Assembly: GCF_035189165.1 (NCBI RefSeq)
Contig: NZ_CP045246.1
Span: forward strand, 434,001-498,000
Reading direction: 5' to 3'
Source: Arthrobacter sp. JZ12
GTDB lineage: Bacteria; Actinomycetota; Actinomycetes; Actinomycetales; Micrococcaceae
DNA length: 64,000 nt
Position numbers and translations under genes: made by a program. The notes under the pieces were generated by a model. That model worked only from the letters and a program-made list of their open reading frames with translations. It was not told the origin of the DNA and did no database searches. Shown here piece by piece: positions 62,390-64,000 of this stretch (position 1 is the first letter of the stretch; each line of letters opens with the position of its first letter).

Positions 62390-63265
62390 ATGACGCGAGT
62401 GATGGACCGGCGGAGGATAACGCGGTATCGGTTGGACGGCCCGGTCAGCCGTCGGGAAGACAGGCTGGCCGGTGAGGAACCGCTAGAGATCCGTTTGGGT
62501 GGCTCCTCATTCTCGGTAACCATGCGCACCCCGGGCGAGGACTTTGACCTGGTCGCAGGCTTCCTGGTCTCCGAGGGTGTCGTGAGCCAGCCTGGTGAGA
62601 TCGTGAGCCTCCGCTACTGCGCGGGCGTCGACGAGGAGGGCCGCCAGACCTTCAACGTCGTCGAGGCGCAGCTCCGGCCGGACGTTCCCCTGCCTGATGC
62701 CTCCCTTGAGCGGCATGTCTACACCTCCAGTTCCTGCGGAATCTGTGGAACGGCTTCCATCGACGCGGTTCGGAAGTCTGCCCGCTTCAACGTGCACGAC
62801 GACGGCGGCACGGTGGATCTCTCGATCCTCGCCTCCCTGCCGGAGCGGCTGCGAAGCAGCCAGAAGCTCTTTGACCGCACGGGAGGCGTGCACGCCGCCG
62901 GCCTGTTCTCCCGGAACGGTGAACTGCTCTGCCTGCGCGAAGACGTTGGTCGACACAATGCCGTGGACAAGGTGGTCGGCTGGGCGCTGCGCTCCGGCCT
63001 GCTTCCGCTGCGCGGAATGATCCTCCAGGTTTCCGGGCGTGCCTCCTTCGAACTGGTGCAGAAGGCACACCTCGCCGGGATTCCGGTACTCGCGGCCGTG
63101 AGTGCGCCGTCGTCGTTGGCTGCCGACCTGGCAGAGGAAGCGGGCATCACGCTCGTAGGTTTCAGCCGCGGACAGAGCCTCAACTGCTACACCCATTCCC
63201 ATCGGATCGACGCGGGAACCGCCCAGACAAAGCCAGGAGTGCCGGGCCGGACGATCCCGGAATAG
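62390..63265 (+). CDS. fdhD: formate dehydrogenase accessory sulfurtransferase
   Basis: Carries sulfur from a cysteine desulfurase to the molybdenum cofactor of formate dehydrogenases. 291 residues from ATG 62390 with GGAGG 7 bases before it. The active loop SSSCGICG has Cys116 and Cys119. MRTPGEDFDLVAGFLVSEG, LCLREDVGRHNAVDKVVG and VSGRASFELVQKAHLAGIP are also present. Divergent from the oxidoreductase it presumably serves, with about 145 bases between. Confidence 0.95.
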   Translation: MTRVMDRRRITRYRLDGPVSRREDRLAGEEPLEIRLGGSSFSVTMRTPGEDFDLVAGFLVSEGVVSQPGEIVSLRYCAGVDEEGRQTFNVVEAQLRPDVPLPDASLERHVYTSSSCGICGTASIDAVRKSARFNVHDDGGTVDLSILASLPERLRSSQKLFDRTGGVHAAGLFSRNGELLCLREDVGRHNAVDKVVGWALRSGLLPLRGMILQVSGRASFELVQKAHLAGIPVLAAVSAPSSLAADLAEEAGITLVGFSRGQSLNCYTHSHRIDAGTAQTKPGVPGRTIPE

Positions 63266-63294
63266 GGGTACTACGGTGCCGGTTGCACAACAGT

Positions 63295-64000
63295 ATGGAA
63301 TTGGGCATCTTCAGCTTCGGCGACATCCACCCCAACCCCGTCACCGGCGAGCGGGTGTCACCCGAACAGCGGATGGCGGACCTGCTGGAGCGTGCGCGCC
63401 TGGCCGATGAGGTGGGCCTGCACTACTTCGGGGTCGGGGAGCACCATCGGCCGGACTATGCGGTCTCGTCGGTGGTGCCCGTGCTTGCGGCTGCAGCGGC
63501 CCAGACGCGGTCGATCCACGTGGGATCGGCGGTAACCGTCCTCAGCACGGAGGACCCGGTGCGCGTGTACCAGCAGTTCGCCACCCTTGACCTTCTCTCC
63601 GGCGGACGATCTGAACTTACCGCCGGACGCGGGTCCTTCATCGAGTCCTATCCGCTGTTCGGGGCTGCCCTCGAGGACTACGACGAGCTGTACGAGGAGA
63701 AGATCGACCTCCTGCTGCGACTCGACGCCGAAGAACGGATTACTTGGTCCGGACGGTTCCGGCCGCCGCTGGACGACGCGCTCATTCTTCCCAGGCCATC
63801 CAAGGGCAATCTGGACATCTGGATCGCGACAGGTGGAACGCCGTCGTCGTCAGTCCGCGCCGCCCGACTGGGCAGGCCGGTGATCTATGCGCTGCTGGGC
63901 GGCGCAGTCAACAACTTTGCCCAGCACGCGGCGCTGTACCGCAGCGAGTTCAACGGCGCGTCCGGTCTCTCACCCCGCGTCGGGGTCAGCGGCGTGGGGC
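63295..64000 (+). CDS. LLM-class flavin-dependent monooxygenase, 5' part
   Basis: The first 235 residues of a luciferase-like protein; the 3' end lies outside the window. MELGIFSFGDIHPNP, LADEVGLHYFGVGEHHRPDYAVSS, SIHVGSAVTVLSTEDPVRVYQQFATLDLLSGGR and the RGSFIESYPLFG segment are typical. It uses reduced FMN; the substrate is unknown. There is no good ribosome site before ATG 63295, so it may be leaderless. Confidence 0.87.
   Translation, partial: MELGIFSFGDIHPNPVTGERVSPEQRMADLLERARLADEVGLHYFGVGEHHRPDYAVSSVVPVLAAAAAQTRSIHVGSAVTVLSTEDPVRVYQQFATLDLLSGGRSELTAGRGSFIESYPLFGAALEDYDELYEEKIDLLLRLDAEERITWSGRFRPPLDDALILPRPSKGNLDIWIATGGTPSSSVRAARLGRPVIYALLGGAVNNFAQHAALYRSEFNGASGLSPRVGVSGVG

Overview
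The window looks like chromosome from a high-GC actinomycete, most likely an Arthrobacter-like member of the Micrococcaceae. The 16S rRNA is of Arthrobacter type. The 23S carries the extra stem of about 100 nt in domain III that is typical of Actinomycetota. The proteins (OtsA/OtsB, an MsiK-like ATPase, WXG100, a DUF3027 protein, DtxR/IdeR, XPB, orphan GroEL with a GGM tail) fit the same group. No phage, transposase, integrase or CRISPR array was found.

Layout. 1-1060 is the 3' end of glgB. 1230-20474 holds three complete rRNA operons (16S-23S-5S) in direct tandem on the + strand. The first two repeat units are 6737 bp each and differ by only a couple of single-base indels. The third lacks the 1-kb spacer and has a few private changes. 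Each operon has its own TTGACG-N17-TAAGTT promoter, a boxA-like leader element, a tRNA-free internal spacer and a strong terminator.

20489-29358 holds an SRPBCC protein, a DUF4190 protein with a Tyr-Gly-Gln-rich tail, a kinase-like DUF4032 protein, an orphan sugar-ABC ATPase, the trehalose pair otsA-otsB, a membrane-anchored DsbA-like protein, tRNA-Thr(UGU), a small membrane protein and a DRGH nuclease. 29464-34638 is a minus-strand run: a QorB-like reductase, several short poorly known genes including a lipoprotein gene broken by an in-frame TAG, then an epimerase and an aldo/keto reductase. 34750-41728 is mostly housekeeping: FemABX, ThrE-like exporter, Ung, DUF3263, LytR_C protein, CspA and HrcA-controlled groEL.

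41830-53658 holds an orphan WXG100 protein, a two-component system, the helicase XPB with its partner protein, a second cold-shock protein, DUF3027, an MFS exporter, serC and an iron-type DtxR regulator. 53783-56964 is a cell-wall module: two ydaO-type (cyclic di-AMP) riboswitches, one before a LytM/M23 peptidase and one before two tandem NlpC/P60 proteins. 57149-63265 is a molybdenum-cofactor block: HNH nuclease, mobA, DUF6457, moeA, then an FdhF/YdeP-type oxidoreductase and divergent fdhD. The window ends inside a luciferase-like monooxygenase gene.

The strongest points for follow-up are the tandem rRNA array, the paired riboswitches over wall hydrolases (one with a changed catalytic residue), the amber-interrupted lipoprotein, and the promoter-embedded CIRCE of groEL. 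No clearly new multi-gene system was identified; the sequence does not support claiming one.
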